A stretch of DNA of 64,000 bases from AP-15 sp963781215 (GTDB lineage: Bacteria; Pseudomonadota; Alphaproteobacteria; ATCC43930; CGMCC-115725). Location of the stretch: contig CAWAFE010000015.1 of NCBI GenBank assembly GCA_963781215.1, positions 1 through 64,000 on the forward strand. Reading direction: 5' to 3'. Position numbers and translations under genes: made by a program. Of this stretch, positions 55,601 through 63,396 are shown one piece after another (within the stretch, counting starts at the first letter, position 1; each line of letters begins with the position of its first letter). The notes under the pieces were generated by a model. It did not search any database. It saw only the letters and a program-made list of their open reading frames with translations, and was not told the origin of the DNA.

Positions 55601-56248
55601 TGGGCGACATCGCCCGGATCATGACCGGCAAGGGCGAGGTCGAGGCGGCCTTGGCCTTGCACCAGGAGAGTGCAAATCTTCGAGGCGCTGGGCGATCGGC
55701 GCTAGCGGGCGGTGACGTTGGGCGACATCGCCCGGATCATGACCGGCAAGGGCGAGGTCGAGGCGGCCTTGGCCTTGCACCAGGAGCGGCTCCAGACCTA
55801 CGAGGCGCTGGGCGATCGGCGCTCGCGGGCGGTGACGTTGGGCGACATCGCCCGGATCATGACCGGCAAGGGCGAGGTCGAGGCGGCCTTGGCCTTGCAC
55901 CAGGAGCAGGTGCAAATTTCGAGGCGCTGGGCGATCAGGACGGTATCGCCGAACGCAAGTTTCGACATCGGCCAGATCCGACTTTCTCGCGCCGTCGAGC
56001 ACGAGCGACGCCGGACGCTTTCCAATCAGCCTTCGAGACGTTGACCGGAAAGCTATGAGATCAATCTGAAGATCGGCCGACTCGACGGAATTTGCTTTGT
56101 CGGTATGGCTCTGGGGCAGGTGTTCGCGATGGCCGGGAAGCGTGACCAGGCGCGCGAGATGCTGCAGCGTTCGCTCGACGGGTTCCGCAAGCTCGGCCGC
56201 ACCCATGAGGCCACGCAGGTCGAGGAGTTGCTGCGGCAATTGGGCTAA
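52607..56248 (+). pseudogene. CHAT protease - NTPase - repeat protein (STAND type), many frameshifts
   Basis: A large multi-domain protein of about 1,200 residues, readable only by joining frames. It starts MREIEFRLDGDALSHGGERR. The CHAT caspase-like protease domain follows (VPWELAADGDG, then LGVLFMAAAPIGEAALDLDA), with the catalytic His in LHLSCHG (about 53215) and Cys in LFLSACHTGEN (53356). Next is a P-loop NTPase: Walker A GFGRQGKSSLA (53821), Walker B ILLLLDDFEALL (about 54105), sensor LVTSRY. Then a helical region and 40-residue helical repeats FEALGDRRERAVTLGD at 55319-55960, ending QVEELLRQLG. Breaks occur near 52880, 52970, 53285, 53345, 53570, 53955, 54080, 54340, 54620, 54700, 55555, 55675 and 55920. 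There is also an in-frame TAG in repeat four. Confidence 0.75.
55319..55960 (+). repeat. tandem 120-bp coding repeats (five full, one partial)
   Basis: Units start at about 55319, 55439, 55561, 55679, 55799 and 55918. They are nearly identical in DNA for most of their length (cgaggcgctgggcgatcggc at each start) and vary mainly in the last 10-15 bases and at one codon (GAG, GAG, GAG, TAG, TCG). Unit lengths are 120, 122, 118, 120 and 119 bases, so some units shift frame. Each codes a 40-residue helical, TPR-like unit. The near identity at DNA level points to recent duplication or gene conversion. Confidence 0.85.
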
Positions 56249-56542
56249 ACCGCGGCCGCCATTGCATGATGACTATTTCACAATGACGTTGACTTTATAT
56301 TGCGGTTATGTCATCGTGGCTCAATGACCGCCCGACACGATTTCTCCCTCCGTTTGCCGGCCAAAGGGGCCGCTTGGGCGCCGGCGCCTGTATTTTCCCT
56401 GTAAAAACAGGATGAACAGGGGGCGGGAGCCCGGGCTGCGGTCAGTCAGCGTCGCAGGCGCGGGATGATGTCGCGGCCTGAGCAGCGGCGAACCGGCATC
56501 GAAGCAGTCTCTTCGGAGCAAGCAATGGACGCGGTCCTCGGC
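56249..56542. other. gap without a recognisable gene
   Basis: The 294 bases between the stops of the CHAT gene and the DUF4436 gene are less GC-rich at the left (56260-56320). They contain cctgtaaaaacagg (56399-56412), a short hairpin of a type seen in intergenic repeats of alphaproteobacteria. No coding bias or conserved protein was found. The two genes converge here, so it may hold their terminators. Confidence 0.5.
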
Positions 56543-57424
56543 TCACGGCGGCGGGCCGGTGCGGGACCAGGTGAAGACCAGGAGCGCCAGCGCGATGGCG
56601 GCGGCGAGCTCGGTCCACAAAAAGACCAAGAGGTCGGCGCGGACGCCGAGCGGCGGCGCGCCGGGCAAAACATTGCGCAATGCCGGCAGGGTGAACACGA
56701 TCGCACCCAGCGCGGCGATCAAGGTCGCCTCCGCCCGCCTGATCCGGAGAAAAACGAGGACGCCGACCGTCAGTGCGCAAAGGGCGAGCACGACCATGGC
56801 GGCATAGGCCGCCAGCGCGAAGACGACAAATGCGCCGCTGCGGTGAATCGCGAACACGATATGCACCTCGTCGGCGCTGTCGATCTTCCCTTCGCTCGTC
56901 TCCATGGTAAAGCCGAGCAGCGCCTCCCACACCGAGACCGCGATCGGCAGGGGTTTCGGCTGGCCGCCCACAGACGCTCCCCTCTCGAAGCATTGGACGC
57001 CGAGAGCGGCCTGGTAGCGGTCGAACGGGTAGCTGACGACCTTGCCTTTGCGCAGGCTCACTTCGAAGCTCGCGGGAGCGATCGGCTGATTGGCGGGAAG
57101 CCGCAACTCCTGAACCGTCTCGCCGTGTGTTACCGCCAGCACGAGGTCGCGGTCGGGCGCAGTGACGAGATCGCTGCGCAACGACGGTCCGGGGGTCAGG
57201 CTCAGGCGAACCTGCATGCTTTGATTGAGCGGATCGATGCTCAGCGCCTCGAGGTAGATGTGGAGGCGCGCCTGGTCCGGGACGGTTGCGCCGAACTGCC
57301 GCTCGATCGGTGTTTCCGACACGCCGAAATACTGCAGCAGCCCGATATAGGCGAGGCCCGCCAGGATCAGGATGGCGGCGGCCGCGGCCGAGCGCGCCGC
57401 CAGCCCGTTCCGCCCTGGCCTCAC
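56543..57424 (-). CDS. DUF4436 family membrane protein
   Basis: A 293-residue membrane protein. The N-terminal helix AAAILILAGLAYIGLLQYFG anchors a periplasmic domain of about 170 residues (ARLHIYLEALSIDPLNQSMQ, VSYPFDRYQAALGVQCFERG), followed by three or four C-terminal helices (FVVFALAAYAAMVVLALCAL, ALGAIVFTLPALRNVLPG, LVFLWTELAAAIALALLVFT). This matches the DUF4436 layout, whose function is unknown. GTG 57424 was chosen because it overlaps the UGSC gene stop as GTGA; an upstream GTG at 57454 is also in frame. Confidence 0.78.
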   Translation of the reverse strand: MRPGRNGLAARSAAAAAILILAGLAYIGLLQYFGVSETPIERQFGATVPDQARLHIYLEALSIDPLNQSMQVRLSLTPGPSLRSDLVTAPDRDLVLAVTHGETVQELRLPANQPIAPASFEVSLRKGKVVSYPFDRYQAALGVQCFERGASVGGQPKPLPIAVSVWEALLGFTMETSEGKIDSADEVHIVFAIHRSGAFVVFALAAYAAMVVLALCALTVGVLVFLRIRRAEATLIAALGAIVFTLPALRNVLPGAPPLGVRADLLVFLWTELAAAIALALLVFTWSRTGPPP

Positions 57425-57966
57425 CCCGGCCGGCCGAGCCAGATGGCGATGCACTGGCTGACGGCCTCCTCGGCGCGGCGGTCGATCTCGGCGTCGGTCA
57501 GGGTGCTGAGCGGGTGCTCGATCACGACGGGGACTAGATCGTGCATGCCGAGCGCGTCGCGCTGCATTTCAGCCTCGTGCCGGAATTCGGTGGTGACGAC
57601 GACCGCGGTCGGGCGGCCGAGGGCTTCGAGACGGATGCCGTCATGCGTACAGCACGACGTGCACGAGCCTCAATCGCCAATTGCGGTCAGGACGATGTCG
57701 CTGTCGGCGGCGATGCGCTCGATCAGCGCGGGGTCGGCGTCCTTGGAAAAGCTCTCCTTGCGGTAATAATTGACCGCGCCGAAGCTGTACTGCTGCTCCA
57801 AACGCGCCACGGTCTTGCGCAGCAGCCGATTGGCGTTCCACTTGGTGTTGTCGAGCACGCCGAGGCGGCGCCCGTCGAGGCCGGCAATGCGGGGCGACGG
57901 GGCGAGCGGCTCGGTCTCGACCACGCCGCGCGGGTCGAATGCGATCTCGTTCGGTGCGGTGTTCAT
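57421..57966 (-). CDS. UGSC-family protein, predicted selenoprotein with in-frame TGA
   Basis: The gene starts at ATG 57966 (NTAPNEIAFDPRGVV) with GGAG upstream and reads LGVLDNTKWNANRLLRKTVA, then SDIVLTAIGD. It meets TGA at 57672-57670 and continues in the same frame as GSCTSCCTHDGIRLEALG, RPTAVVVTTEFRHEAEMQRD and ends WLGRPG with TGA at 57421. Reading the first TGA as selenocysteine gives a 181-residue protein with the motif U-G-S-C at residue 99, the signature that names the UGSC family; homologues carry Cys or Sec there. A redox role is likely, the substrate unknown. No selenocysteine machinery lies in the window. Confidence 0.75.
57630..57672 (-). promoter_or_regulatory. selenocysteine UGA codon with candidate bacterial SECIS hairpin
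   Basis: The UGA (57672-57670) is followed, starting 28 bases later, by the hairpin gacggcauccguc (57642-57630). It has four to five base pairs with a loop that begins with G if the stem is taken as gacg/cguc. Bacterial SECIS elements are small stem-loops about 16-37 bases after the UGA with a G at the start of the loop, so position and shape fit. The stem is short, and no fold energy was computed. Confidence 0.45.
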
Positions 57967-57994
57967 CAGGCCATCTCCAGCCGGTTCCAACCCT

Positions 57995-58379
57995 TCAAGT
58001 CGATCGCGCGGGCTCGCGGCTGAGGCCGTTGGCGGCGAGCGCATCCACATACGCGCGCCAGCGCAGGTCGTGCTCGACGCCGAGCTGGTAGAGATAGGCC
58101 CAGGAATAGATGCCGGTGTCGTGCAGATCGTCGAAGATTATGCGCACGGCATAGTTGCCGACCGGCTCCAGCCCGATGATCCCGACATGGGCGCGGCCCG
58201 GCACCAGCGTCTTCTGCCCCGGCCCGTGTCCCTGCACCTCGGCCGACGGGCTCTCGACGCGCAAATACTCGGCCGGGAGGCGAACCCGGCGGCCGTCGTC
58301 GAAACGGACCTCCAGCAACTTTCTCCGCCTGCTTCAGGCGCAGCTCGACCGGCCAGCGCGCCGTCCCGCCGGCGCTCAA
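57995..58379 (-). pseudogene. DUF971 family protein, one frameshift
   Basis: A small DUF971 protein (gamma-butyrobetaine hydroxylase-like N-terminal fold), about 127 residues when joined. It starts at TTG 58379 with GGAG upstream (SAGGTARWPVELRLKQAEK). The frame breaks by one base near 58320 and resumes LEVRFDDGRRVRLPAEYLRV, VGIIGLEPVGNYAVRIIFDD and GIYSWAYLYQLG. DUF971 proteins are often linked with iron-sulfur carriers. It ends 28 bases before the UGSC gene and is probably cotranscribed with it. Confidence 0.8.
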
Positions 58380-58403
58380 CCCCGCTCCTTCACGGCCGTT
58401 CCG

Positions 58404-58622
58404 TCACGACGGCGGGAGGCGCTTGGGCGCGGCCTCGTCGTCGCGCAGCCGTCGCGCCTCGTCGACCAGCATGATCGGGATCCCGTCGCGGATCGGGTAG
58501 GCGAGCCCGGCCTCGTCGCTGATCAGCTCCTGCGCCTCGCGGTCGTAGCGCAGCGGCGCCTTGGTCAGCGGGCAGACCAGGATTTCCAGGAGCCGCGGAT
58601 CGATTTCGGGTGAGCTTTCCAT
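58404..58622 (-). CDS. Trm112 family protein
   Basis: A 72-residue Trm112/YcaR-like protein, a small partner that activates methyltransferases. DPRLLEILVCPLTKAPLRYD and ELISDEAGLAYPIRDGIPIM (ending MLVDEAR) are the family signature. Only one cysteine of the usual zinc set is present, as in many bacterial versions. It lies 16 bases after the LON-domain gene and 24 before DUF971, all in one minus-strand run. Confidence 0.9.
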   Translation of the reverse strand: MESSPEIDPRLLEILVCPLTKAPLRYDREAQELISDEAGLAYPIRDGIPIMLVDEARRLRDDEAAPKRLPPS

Positions 58623-58638
58623 GATCGAGAGCCCGTGG

Positions 58639-59298
58639 TTAGTGCCGCGCGCCAGTGCCGTCGCCGGTCCGGCTCATCCCTGCCATCTCGATGATCGCCG
58701 TCAGCAGCTGGGCGCGCTCGTCAATGCTCGGGGCGTCGAGCAAAGCCTGCTTTTCGCTCGGGTCGAACGGGCAGACCATTGCGATCGAGGTGACGAGGCG
58801 GGCGCCCGGCACGTCGCTCATCGCCTCCCAGTCGGCGGAAATCTTGTGCTGGTCGAAATAGACCCTGAGGCCGCGGAACAGCCGGCTGCGGTCGAAGCCC
58901 GGCTCGCCCTCGTCACCGAGGTCGCCCGCGAACTCGCCCCATTCCGGCACGACCCGGCGGTAGCCGCTCAGGAGCGGCAGCTCCTCGCGGATGCGAAAAC
59001 GGCTGACGCCGGTCAGCGTGATCAGAAAGCGCCCGTCCTCGGTCTCGGAGAACTGGCCGATGCGGCCGGCGCAGCCGGTCGGATAAACCGGCGGATTGCC
59101 GGCGGCGGGCTGGTGCGGATCGCTCGGCTGGATCATGCCGATCAGCCGCGCGCCGGCGAGTGCGTCGCGGGTCATTGCCAGATAACGGGGCTCGAAGATG
59201 TTGAGCGGCAAATGGCCGTGCGGCAAGAGCAGGACGCCGGCCAGCGGGAAGATCGGGAGGATGGCGGGGAGTGCCGCCGTGCCGCGTTGCTCGCTCAT
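58639..59298 (-). CDS. LON peptidase substrate-binding-domain protein
   Basis: A 219-residue protein with the LON N-terminal substrate-binding domain alone, without ATPase or protease. It shows LPIFPLAGVLLLPHGHLPLN, IFEPRYLAMTRDAL, IGMIQPSDPH, GCAGRIGQFSETEDGRFLIT and GVSRFRI. Stand-alone LON N-domains are common next to ybbN in alphaproteobacteria, and their role is undefined. It is 12 bases after the ybbN stop. Confidence 0.9.
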   Translation of the reverse strand: MSEQRGTAALPAILPIFPLAGVLLLPHGHLPLNIFEPRYLAMTRDALAGARLIGMIQPSDPHQPAAGNPPVYPTGCAGRIGQFSETEDGRFLITLTGVSRFRIREELPLLSGYRRVVPEWGEFAGDLGDEGEPGFDRSRLFRGLRVYFDQHKISADWEAMSDVPGARLVTSIAMVCPFDPSEKQALLDAPSIDERAQLLTAIIEMAGMSRTGDGTGARH

Positions 59299-59310
59299 CC
59301 CTTCGCTCCC

Positions 59311-60225
59311 TCAGGAAAACATCAGCGAGGAGAGCCGCCGCCGCGCGCTCAAGGTCAAGGGGTCGGTCGGCCCCATGACCTCGAAGAATTTGACGAGCTG
59401 CTTCCTCGCCGCCTGCTCGTCCCATTCGCGGTCGCGCTTGAACAGGGTCAGCATCTCGTCGATCGCGGCTTCCCGCTCGCCGCTGCCGAAGAGTGCCGTG
59501 GCGAGCTCCAGCCGGGCGGCGTGGTCGTCGGCGTTGCGGGCCAGGCGCGCGCGCAGTCCGGCGGCCCCGGCCATCGCCGTCGCAGCCTGCTCGGCAAGCT
59601 CGAGCGCCGAGCGCGCGGCGGCGATCTCGGCGTGGCCGGCGAGCTCCTTCGGCGCCTGGTCGAGGACCTGCCGCGCCTTGGCGTGCTCGCCGCGGGCGAT
59701 CGTCGCCCGCGCGAGGCCGGCCAGCGCCTCGACATTGTCGGGTTCGCGCTGCAGGACCTGCGCATAGACGGCACTGGCGCTGGCATGGTCGCCCGCCGCC
59801 GATGCCTCCTTGGCCATCGCCAGGGCTTCCTCTATCGGCGAGGGGCCGCCCTTGCCACCGCCGAGGCGCTGGACGAACTGCTTGACCTGGCTCTCCGGCA
59901 GCGCCCCGACAAAGCCGTCGACCGGACGCCCGTCCTTGAAGGCGTAGACCGCCGGGATCGACTGGATGCGCATCTGCTGCGCGATCTCCGGGTTCTCGTC
60001 GATGTTGAGCTTGACCATGCGGACCGCACCGTTGCTGGCGCGCACGGTCTTTTCGAGGATCGGGCCCAGCTGCTTGCACGGGCCGCACCACGGCGCCCAG
60101 AAATCGACGATGACCGGGGTATCGAACGAGCCGTCGACGACCTCGGTCATAAAGCTCGCCGTGGTGACGTCCTTGACGGGGGTGGCGCCGGCGCCGGCGC
60201 CACCGATCAAAGCTTCGCTCGGCAT
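59311..60225 (-). CDS. ybbN: thioredoxin-domain co-chaperone YbbN
   Basis: A 304-residue protein with an N-terminal thioredoxin domain (VIVDFWAPWCGPCKQLGPIL, with an intact WCGPC pair) and C-terminal TPR-like helices (ASASAVYAQVLQREPDNVEA). YbbN/CnoX proteins protect unfolded proteins and hand them to chaperones. The intact CxxC suggests redox activity as in CnoX of alphaproteobacteria. ATG 60225 with GGAGAG upstream was chosen over an upstream start. Confidence 0.92.
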   Translation of the reverse strand: MPSEALIGGAGAGATPVKDVTTASFMTEVVDGSFDTPVIVDFWAPWCGPCKQLGPILEKTVRASNGAVRMVKLNIDENPEIAQQMRIQSIPAVYAFKDGRPVDGFVGALPESQVKQFVQRLGGGKGGPSPIEEALAMAKEASAAGDHASASAVYAQVLQREPDNVEALAGLARATIARGEHAKARQVLDQAPKELAGHAEIAAARSALELAEQAATAMAGAAGLRARLARNADDHAARLELATALFGSGEREAAIDEMLTLFKRDREWDEQAARKQLVKFFEVMGPTDPLTLSARRRLSSLMFS

Positions 60226-60306
60226 CGCTCTCCTCTTCCGATTGATCCTCCAACATGGCGGCATGCCGCTGCGAAGACAAGCACGGCGGTCATTCGGCTG
60301 TGGCGG

Positions 60307-60840
60307 TCATTGGGCTGTGGGGTCATTCGGGCGGGCGAGGCCGGCGAGCTCGACGATGCGCGGCTGATGCCCCGACGCGGCGATGAAGCGCAGCAGATCG
60401 GCCGGCGCGACGGCGGTCGTCCGGTCGTTGACCAAGGGATGGTAGTTGAGCGGGTCGTAGCGCAGCATCTCGGCGTCGAGGACCGGGGTGACGCTGTGCC
60501 CAGCATCGTTGACGAGGGCGAAGGGAGTGACGCTGCCGGGCCGCACCCCCAAAAGCCGGTAGAGGTCGTCGGCGCCACCGAACGAAAAGCGCGGCGCCTG
60601 GAGCCGGGCCGCCAGCTTTGGCAGATCGATGCGGCGCTCCTCGAGCATGACCGCGAGCCAGAAGCCGCCCTTCTTGTCCTTGAGGAAGAGGCTCTTGCAG
60701 TGGCCGCCCGGCAGGCTGCCGCGCAAAGCCGCCGCCTCGGCGACGGTGAAGACCGGCGGGTGCGTATAGGTCCGGTGCGCGATCTCCAGGCCGTCGAGAC
60801 GGGAAAACAGCTCTTCGGGAGTCAATGGCGCCACCGGCAT
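60307..60840 (-). CDS. prolyl-tRNA deacylase ProXp-type (YbaK/PrdX family)
   Basis: A 177-residue editing protein that clears mischarged tRNA(Pro), most likely Ala-tRNA(Pro). TPEELFSRLDGLEIAHRTYT, HPPVFTVAEAAAL, GGHCKSLFLKDKKGGFWLAV (catalytic lysine), GVRPGSVTPFALVNDAGHSV and YDPLNYHPLVND match the PrdX/ProXp-ala branch rather than YbaK. It stands first in the minus-strand run toward ybbN, 81 bases away. Confidence 0.9.
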   Translation of the reverse strand: MPVAPLTPEELFSRLDGLEIAHRTYTHPPVFTVAEAAALRGSLPGGHCKSLFLKDKKGGFWLAVMLEERRIDLPKLAARLQAPRFSFGGADDLYRLLGVRPGSVTPFALVNDAGHSVTPVLDAEMLRYDPLNYHPLVNDRTTAVAPADLLRFIAASGHQPRIVELAGLARPNDPTAQ

Positions 60841-60922
60841 CGACGCGCACGGTGCATTCTCGCTCGCCCGAACGCAAGCCTTGCAAACCCTTCTTCCCCT
60901 TGTATCATGCGCTGCGGTGGAT

Positions 60923-60997
60923 GCGGGCGTAGCTCAGGGGTAGAGCACAACCTTGCCAAGGTTGGGGTCGTGGGTTCGAATCCCATCGCCCGCTCCA
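60923..60997 (+). tRNA. tRNA-Gly (GCC)
   Basis: A complete cloverleaf. Acceptor gcgggcg pairs with cgcccgc, the D-arm is agctcaggggtagagc, the anticodon stem caacc/ggttg holds the loop ttgccaa (anticodon GCC), and the T-loop is ttcgaat. An encoded CCA ends it (60995-60997). It borders an accessory stretch to the right, and tRNA-Gly genes are frequent integration sites. No second copy of its 3' end was found in the window. Confidence 0.97.
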
Positions 60998-61346
60998 AAT
61001 TGATCAAATAGTTGGATGATTCTTGTTCGTTTGGCATGAGGACCTAGCAACCACATAGCAACCATCAGATAGTGTAATACATTCGGCTTGGACTGACGAC
61101 GGATCGCAATCCGGCGTTTCCAGGGGGTGATCGAGTCCACCATCGCTCGCGGTCCGGCTCGCAGGAACCTTATTTTGCACAAGCATCTGGACACATTCCG
61201 CGGCTGGCGGCCCATCCGATGGGAGCTGTGCTCAGAGGGGCGGCGCGCATGACTGAGCATCTCGAAAGCAAGCGACGTCCTCCGCGCGCGAGGAGAACAG
61301 CCAACGCAATGGTTTGCTAAGTGGCCGTGAACTTACTACCTCGACT
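60998..61346. other. gap between tRNA-Gly and the defence-like genes
   Basis: 349 bases with lower GC and no gene I can support. It contains the direct repeat tagcaacc (61045-61052 and 61056-61063). The weak open frames on the minus strand run through the tRNA and are artefacts of its complement. This could be the remains of an integrase region or simply the junction of an inserted island. Confidence 0.45.
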
Positions 61347-62123
61347 ATGATCTGGCTCAACGATTGGTGCGATGTCATCGCCGCTCAGGTGGGGGCTCAT
61401 GGCTTACAAATTCTTACCGCACGTCGAGAAGATTTGCCGTTCGCGTTAGACGCCCTCGCCGCAGCCGTTCCCGGTCACTACGCCTCCAAGGAACCTATAG
61501 CTCGCCTCCTGAAACGGTTCGGAAAAACAGAAGCCGCGGCCTTTATTCGCGAAAAGCTGCCGGAGACCAAGTCCATCCGCTCGGGCGATCTCGGCGAGAT
61601 CCTCGCCACTGAGTATATCGCCGAGCACACCTCCTACATGGTGCCGATCAAGCGCTTGCGCTGGAAAGATCATCGGAACATGGCTATGCGCGGAGAGGAT
61701 GTTATCGGCATCGAGCGCCAGCCGGGTCCGCGGCCTCTCCGTTTTCTAAAGACTGAGGCGAAAGGCCGCCCCAATCTCGGGGCCCCTGTCGTTGCCGAAG
61801 CCCGCGCGGCCCTCGACAAGAACAACGGCCTGCCTTCGGCCCACGCGCTTGCATTTGTTTCAGAGCGGCTGATGGAAACCGGCGACAAAGACCTCGCCGA
61901 CGCCATCGACGACGCGCAGCTCAAACGCGGCATCAGCATTCAAAGCGTCAACCATTTGCTGTTCAGTTTCTCGGGCAACGACCCCACCCCGCAGCTCCGA
62001 GCCAGCTTGGAAAGCTACGGCGGATCGATATCCCAAAGCTCGGTCGGGCTCCGTATGGTTGCCCACGCCGACTTCGTGCGTACCGTATACGACAAGGTAA
62101 TGACAAATGGCAACGACGGCTGA
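61347..62123 (+). CDS. HamA/DUF1837-type nuclease (Hachiman/AbpA-like defence effector)
   Basis: A 258-residue protein with a PD-(D/E)xK-type core like that of the HamA C-terminal domain (DUF1837). The motifs are IRSGDLGEILATEY (Glu 84), RGEDVIGIE (Asp 118) and FLKTEAKGR (Glu 137, Lys 139), preceded by VPIKRLRWKDHRNM. HamA with helicase HamB forms Hachiman; AbpA/AbpB is a related pair. DNA cleavage is held in check by the helicase partner. The next gene encodes such a helicase and overlaps by 17 bases. ATG 61347 was chosen; a TTG at 61314 is possible. Confidence 0.72.
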   Translation: MIWLNDWCDVIAAQVGAHGLQILTARREDLPFALDALAAAVPGHYASKEPIARLLKRFGKTEAAAFIREKLPETKSIRSGDLGEILATEYIAEHTSYMVPIKRLRWKDHRNMAMRGEDVIGIERQPGPRPLRFLKTEAKGRPNLGAPVVAEARAALDKNNGLPSAHALAFVSERLMETGDKDLADAIDDAQLKRGISIQSVNHLLFSFSGNDPTPQLRASLESYGGSISQSSVGLRMVAHADFVRTVYDKVMTNGNDG

Positions 62124-63099
62124 GGCCATCGAAGCCGACATCGCGGCCGCGTCCGTTCCGGGCTTCCGCGGCCGCCTGATCGCGCGCGGTCAAGCCCGAG
62201 CCATGATCTGGCGCGACGGCATTCTGCCGCCCGGCGCCCCGGCGTTCTCCGATCTTTTCAGCTACGATCTCCATTCCTACGGCTACGCTATGCTCGGCCT
62301 AGGCCTGAGGCTGAGGGATCTGGGGGCAGCGGCGATTCGAACAAGCGGCGACAGCGCTGGAGGCCGTAATCGCCAAGGGCGATCCCACCGATCCGAATCG
62401 CGACTTCCACCATATAATGGCCGCGACCGCCTACCATCTCGGCCCGTTTTCGGCGCGGGCGTACTCTCTGCTGGCCCCATTCAAACAGACGACAATTTCT
62501 CCCCGCTCGAGCGCGCGCTATGCCAGCTCATTCTCAGGAACCTTACCGAATTGGAGCGACTCGTTCTGACCAGCCGTGCCGGAACCGACGCCTCCATTCG
62601 TGCTCTGTTCGAATTGGGGTTGGGCGCCCGGCCCGGTGATGACCCCGCATTCGAGGACAGGGAAGGCTTAGGGTTGGAGGGCGTGGATCGCGCCGTCACC
62701 TATAATTCTTTCGCTGCGCTGTCGGTTTTCCTTTTCGCCCTGGAAAGGGGCGAACGCGCATTCGTCGACCAAGCGAGAGGTATGCTTCGGGAAGGTCTCT
62801 CGGTCTGCGCCGACCTCAGTCTGCTGCCTCAATGGTGGTCCTACCGGGTCGCGATCCATCTCATCGACGATCTGTGGTCGTCCAGCTTCCACGAACGATT
62901 GCCAACACTCTCGGATGGTGGCGACGGCGGTCAATGGCCGCAGCTCCGCGAGATATTCATCGCACTTTTGTTGTGCAAACGAAAATCCAAAATCGATCTG
63001 TGACCCTCGCAGCTCCCGGCGGCGGCGCGCGCTGCGAATCAGAGCGACGATCCGGTGATCTCTCTGCCCACCAGCGCCGGCAAGACACGGATTGCCGAA
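62107..63099 (+). pseudogene. truncated superfamily 2 helicase (HamB/AbpB-like partner)
   Basis: The N-terminal part of a large helicase. It starts MATTAEAIEADIAAASVPGF, with frame breaks near 62325 and 62480 that cancel (the middle reads FEQAATALEAVIAKGDPTDP). It continues NLTELERLVLTSRAGTDASI and SLLPQWWSYRVAIHLIDDLW. A TGA at 63001 replaces an expected Trp codon (KIDL-stop-PSQL). In the same frame the Walker A SLPTSAGKTRIAE follows at about 63058-63099, after which similarity ends. All downstream helicase motifs are missing, cut off by IS debris, so the system is defunct here. Confidence 0.68.
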
Positions 63100-63396
63100 C
63101 ACTCTGGGGAATCGGGTATCGGCGTGGCCAGCCGCTGCCCGCGGAAATTCTCGAAAAGGCGGGCTCCGAGGTCGCTTGAGCCGGCGAGGTCATCCATCAG
63201 TTTCGCCGGATGTTGGCTACTCGCTCAAAAGCCTAGCCTCGCTAGGAGCCCGTCCTGGTAATGGCGAGCATAGCGTTTGGGATGGCCGAGGACCGCGGCA
63301 GATTTTGCCGGGTTCTTTGCCGGACGGCGATCGCGGTCGGGCACGAAAGCTGGTTGGCGGAACGGGAGAGCGGCAGTTTCCAGCATTTCCTGCATC
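63100..63396. other. junction debris between helicase fragment and IS element
   Basis: Nearly 300 bases with no intact gene. A short tail reads ILEKAGSEVA to a TGA at about 63177 and may be the end of another coding sequence. The right part borders the transposase stop at 63397 and probably contains the end of that IS. No clear inverted repeat could be paired because the other end lies outside the window. Confidence 0.4.

Noticed and set aside
55319..55960. Tandem repeats as a CRISPR array
   Set aside because: Units are 120 bp, adjacent without unique spacers, and code for helical protein repeats in frame with the upstream gene.
57670..57966. UGSC gene as a simply truncated 98-residue protein
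   Set aside because: Coding sequence continues in the same frame right after the TGA for 82 codons with the family motif and a normal stop, which chance would not give.
60934..61260. Minus-strand open frame ending GDGIRTHDPNLGKVVLYP
   Set aside because: This tail is the well-known false translation of the complement of a tRNA gene, here tRNA-Gly.
63001..63003. TGA in the helicase fragment as a second selenocysteine codon
   Set aside because: The position fits a conserved Trp (KIDLWPSQ), so a TGG to TGA change or read error is simpler. No redox motif surrounds it.
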